A DNA stretch of 64,000 nucleotides from Taxillus chinensis. Its lineage: Eukaryota; Streptophyta; Magnoliopsida; Santalales; Loranthaceae. Under the pieces are notes generated by a model that was given only the letters and a program-made list of their open reading frames with translations, was not told the origin of the DNA and did no database searches. Positions 59,907 to 64,000 of this stretch are shown here, piece after piece. A program made the position numbers and the translations under genes. The stretch lies in the NCBI GenBank assembly GCA_023512835.1, contig CM042087.1:44448017-44512016 (forward strand), given 5' to 3'. How positions within the stretch are numbered: the stretch's first letter is position 1; each line of letters opens with the position of its first letter.

Positions 59907-62900
59907 CTTCTATGATATTTCTGAGGCTACTTCGTCTGCGCAGATGCGGAAATGGAGGCCAGAGAGAGCATGGAAGAGGAGCAATAAGCAGAGAGAAAGA
60001 ACAAATCTCAGCTCGAAATGGCCATACAGCATAAAGTAAGAGTACTTTCCCTCCCCTGCCCTTTCCAAATCAATCAACCCTTTTATTCGCATATTTTATC
60101 TTCCAATCCAATATCTCTCTTCACGCTTATAGTACTGTTTTGAAGCATAAGACAAAAAACACACTAACCAGAAACTGTCAATTGGATTCCAAATCAATTT
60201 TATTTTCATGTGGTGTTTGCATTAACCGAAAGGGTGAGGGGAGCATTTTAAGTTTCTTTGCCGGCTAGTTTCACTTTAGTCCAACGGCCGACATAAATAC
60301 TCTTACATTTTACTTCCCCAAACTACATTTCCGTATGGTGTTTCTTTTATAAACTACACGTTGTTACCTTCGCTGTACTTTAGTCTTTATCCGGTCAGTG
60401 ATATAACTCGTGGTCATGATCTTAGGTATACAAACGGTTTTTTAAATGTGCAGAACTTTTGAAACCGTTGGCAGTTGTTTTAACTTTTAACTTTTATATT
60501 TTGTTTTAATAATTTTAAATGTTTATTAAAATTTATCTTAAATTCTGAATTTTTTAAAATAATTTCTATGAGATAATATGTTTTATGTTAAAACCCCCTT
60601 ACATAAAACTAACTTATATCAATTCAAGAGAAACGAAAAATGAAAAAAAAAACACGAAAGAATACCTATTCAAAATTAAAGTTTGACAGATGGATTGTAA
60701 TTTTTCAAATTGCTTTATTGTTGGAAATACAAGCCAAACAAAAGTATTATGTAATTTGGGAAACCATAACCATGATATATACTAATAAATTATTTAAAAA
60801 TTCATTAATTTTACTTGTAATCTCACCAAATTAGATATAATATTGTAATATTTATACATTAATTTCATAATGCATATGAAAAAAATTAACGTATTACATC
60901 TAATAAAAAAAAGTGAAATATTAGATACAGTCAACATTGCATTGCATTGCATACCCGTTGTGTTATTATGGTGGCATATTGTATTGACATTGGTAAAAAA
61001 TTAATGATACGTTTTTTTGTCACCAAACGTAGCTTAACATAGGGTTAATCAATAATTGAACCAAATCGTACTGATTGGATTGAAAAAATAATTTTTTAAA
61101 TAAAATTATTTTATTTGATTTTTATTTTGGAAGAACCGATGGTATTTGATCGATTTACGGTTTCAGCTGTTTAGTTACTGAACCGACTGAACATACTGTC
61201 ATCATTTAATATAGTTTAATAGATTTATACATCATTCGATGTCCCTAGTATATTGTTTAGTAACGTCTGAACTTGATAATGTTTTTATGTTTCGTATTTT
61301 ATTTGTTAGGTTTCTAGATAATAACATTTAAATTTTGGATTTAATATTTTATTTTCTTATGTGAATGTCTAATGTTTTAGGATATTTTTTGTTGGTGCTA
61401 TAGAAGCTAATAGGTGATAATATTTAAGATGAATGTATTTTTTTAAAATTTATCGTTAAAATTTTAAAACTAATTCAAATCGGTGAATCAAATCGAACTT
61501 TATACACCAAATCAAACAAAAAATGAATGATCTTTAACTTTTATTAGTTGATTTTGGCTTGAATTTTTTTCCCAATCAAATGTCTTATATTTAGTTTAAA
61601 ATTTATATATACAAACCAACTCACGCGCACATAAGACGGCACCCACGTAGTTTCATCAAACTAATTAATTAGAGATATATATATATATATATACGTATAC
61701 ATTTGCATCCACGTAAGGGTAAGAATATATGGATGGAAATGGTTGAATGTATAAAAAACGTCTTGTTGGGGTGGTGGGCGTACACTGTGATGTGAGTGGA
61801 TTTTGAGTTTTGAAAGGACAAAATAAACGGGTGCCGTGATTGGAGGTTTGAGGCGACGACTTTTCAGGGCGAGGCTGAGAAAGTGGGGAGACCGCATGAA
61901 TCTTGGAACAGCACCACGCCCGACCCCATGCCGGATTTTGTTTATACCCAGACCAACTACCTATTCCTCATTTATTTATTTATAGTTTTTAAATAATATG
62001 AGTAACGATTTTTCTCATCATTAAATTTATATTACTAATAAAATACTTTTAAATTTATTGATTCATTATTTTTTTTAAATAAATATATTTTTAAAAATAA
62101 TATCATCCAACTAGAAATAAAGACATAGACGAATGAGGTCATAGCCTTAGCCTCCCCTTTCGGACCAATTATTAGTAGCGTATATAGTATACTAAATTCA
62201 TGCAAATTTGATGAGCGTGACTATTATTAGCAGGTTTTTCTAATATATTTTCTTAAATTTAGCCGCTTCTCTCCTATTCATAAATCCACGTGCTATTTAT
62301 GTGTTTTAGGCTATCTCTCACTCAATAATTTGATAACTTGGCAATTCGTCGACTATAATCAGACTGTTCTAATTTGACAATTCGGCAAGCAATATAAAAG
62401 CAAAGTCGTCGATATCATCCTTCCTCCCATAGACAGCAGAGACATTGACGAACATATCGATGCCATCCAGTCTAGCTTGTCCTCTCTTCGCCAGGCAGCC
62501 AGCCACCATGCCCCAAGCAGATGCATGCGCAACGCGTCCAGGCTCCAGTCAGCAACCAGCTAACCCTATAACCCCTTAATTGTTAATGTTATCCATATTT
62601 AATGAAAATCTTGATGAGAGCGTATTACTATTAAATTCATTTAAATAGATTTAAATATAAAATTTTAATGAAATATAATAAATAAAAGCACAAATTTGGA
62701 GGGCCTAATGTAACATAATCAAAATGTAACACTAGAACACTTATAATGGGCTGATTATTTTTTAATTAAAAATTACATTTATAAAATTTAATTACTTATA
62801 TTTTATAACATGAAATATTAAATTTAATAAGTTTTTAGCTATTATAATAAAATAATATTTTATACAATTTTCACCGTTGTTGTCCACAATATTTCTTTGC

Positions 62901-64000
62901 TCTTCACTCATGCCGGTTGACACACGTACAGTGGTCAAACCCAGTTATTAAAATAATATTATTATAATATTAACTTAATGAATGGAATAATTAATGTAAT
63001 GTGAGTTTAGGATAAAGAATACTACAAATTTATGAATAATTATGTGTATTTTTTTTATTAAATTTCAAAGACAATTTTAATAAAGCCAACGAAATGCTTT
63101 GAGACCAAGCACTAGAATCCTACAATTACAACTGCCCAATCAAATGAGAAAAACCTAAACCTATTGAATGATTAAAAACCTATACCAAAACCTAAACCTA
63201 TACCTATTTAAAACCTAAACCTATTGCACTCATTATAAATGATTAAATGATGCTGAATTAATTGAATTCAAAACAAAAAAAAAAAGATGCTGAATTCATT
63301 CTGTCTTCTTTGATGAGTCGCTCTGGAGAAATTAAACCAGACATTTTTACAGACGCAGCAGACAGCAGGCAGCAGGCAGCACGCCCTCGTTCCATCTGCT
63401 CCACTGGAATCAAACCTTTGCTTGAATGTGTGGTTTCAATCCAATATCCACCCGAATCCCGTGGGATGAAAAAGTAGTAAATAGAATAAAAGTTGAGTTT
63501 TATTAAAACAAATACCAAAATAATAATAATATAAACAACGGATAGAATAAAATAAAATTAAAAAATAAGTACCATGGAAGGACCACCACCATAGCCCCCA
63601 TCGCAATCAGTCAAACAATCGCACACGAAAATCAATTACAACGTTTTCGCTTTAACCTCTACCTCCTCGAAAGCAATCTCATCTTAATGTCTTATCCTAT
63701 TTTTTTAATATAATAATTATTTTAAGGAATAAAAATTTAAAATATAGCAAAAAATTATTTTCATTATAAAATTTCAAAGGAGCTTATTAAAAGTTTAAAA
63801 CAAATGTCTGAAATAAGTGCCGTTAAAATTTCGGTTCTACCCTTGGTGTTTTTTTATTTTAAAAATCTACATTTGCCCGCCCGTATATTTCTTTAAAAAT
63901 TATTTCTCCAAGAAGAGTACGTAAGACACGAAACCATTGGGCCTGAGCCCAGTCGCCAGACACTTCGTGTGCTTCGTAGTGCCGATGCTTGGCCTTATCC
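59907..64000. other. Aux/IAA upstream region and gene-free spacer
   Basis: 59907 to about 60120 is probable Aux/IAA 5' UTR/promoter on the minus strand (pyrimidine-rich on the plus strand). Beyond this no gene is supported. There are short AT-driven ORFs, a TA run at 61677-61692, and CCTAAACCTAT-type repeats at 63150-63230. An AT-rich patch at 62750-62880 could be a MITE relic. The right end (63900-64000) turns GC-richer and may approach the next gene. Confidence 0.45.
63150..63230. repeat. Degenerate AAACCTA repeats
   Basis: AAACCTAAACCTAT recurs three times within about 80 bp with variants such as AACCTATACC. It resembles, but is not, the plant telomere repeat CCCTAAA. Confidence 0.7.

Noticed and set aside
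63150..63230. Interstitial telomere repeat
   Set aside because: Units are AAACCTA with irregular spacing, not CCCTAAA.
1..64000. CRISPR arrays, operons, rRNA or tRNA genes
   Set aside because: The tandem repeats seen are satellite or microsatellite types in a plant nuclear context. I found no convincing tRNA cloverleaf or rRNA, though by-eye tRNA detection is weak and a tRNAscan run would be decisive.

Overview
The window is nuclear DNA from a flowering plant, most likely a eudicot. Genes carry GT-AG introns and encode plant-specific families (SPEAR/TIE repressors, Aux/IAA, GLOX, plant glyoxalase I). The space between genes is very AT-rich, full of microsatellites and broken retroelements. 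No bacterial or organellar features were seen. All gene models below were built by hand from translated similarity to remembered families plus splice sites, with exon phases checked by arithmetic.

Layout. 1-1799 (+) is the 3' part of a glyoxalase I gene. 3153-3620 (+) is a small unrecognised protein. 5.0-10.4 kb holds a candidate MITE with a GC-rich core, a 40-bp minisatellite and AT-rich spacer. 10385-13250 (-) is a complete four-exon glyoxal/galactose-oxidase-like gene (GLOX1 type). From memory, the same pair of families lies side by side in Arabidopsis (At1g67280/At1g67290), so this end looks syntenic. 14-30 kb is a transposon graveyard: a decayed Ty3/gypsy pol, an array of about 190-bp repeats joined to a broken Athila/Tat-type gag, and two inverted copies of one small MITE. 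31007-32687 (+) is a five-exon SPEAR/TIE transcriptional repressor. 37804-39900 (-) is a four-exon RPB5 (RNA polymerase subunit 5) gene.

41544-46364 is a complete but dead Ty1/copia element on the minus strand. Its LTRs, PBS, PPT and target-site duplication are all readable, and its termini are TA...CA rather than TG...CA. 47676-48318 (+) is a two-exon PB1-domain protein. 49408-51626 is a 2.2-kb solo LTR with a perfect 5-bp target duplication and an internal TTCGAA-rich array. 51.8-55.7 kb holds GC-core MITE-like elements and a diverged direct duplication. 56942-59906 (-) is an Aux/IAA gene of the IAA8/9/27 type. It has an apparent 1-nt frameshift in a glycine run, an altered degron flank, an unusual C-terminus, and an intron filled with suspicious homopolymer sequence. 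60-64 kb shows no recognisable gene.

The genes are independent housekeeping, signalling and developmental loci (aldehyde metabolism, transcription, auxin response, TCP repression), not an operon or a single pathway. I found no convincing new multi-gene system. The most notable items are the copia termini and its deamination-like decay, the solo LTR with its TTCGAA array, the GC-core MITEs, and the diverging Aux/IAA gene.
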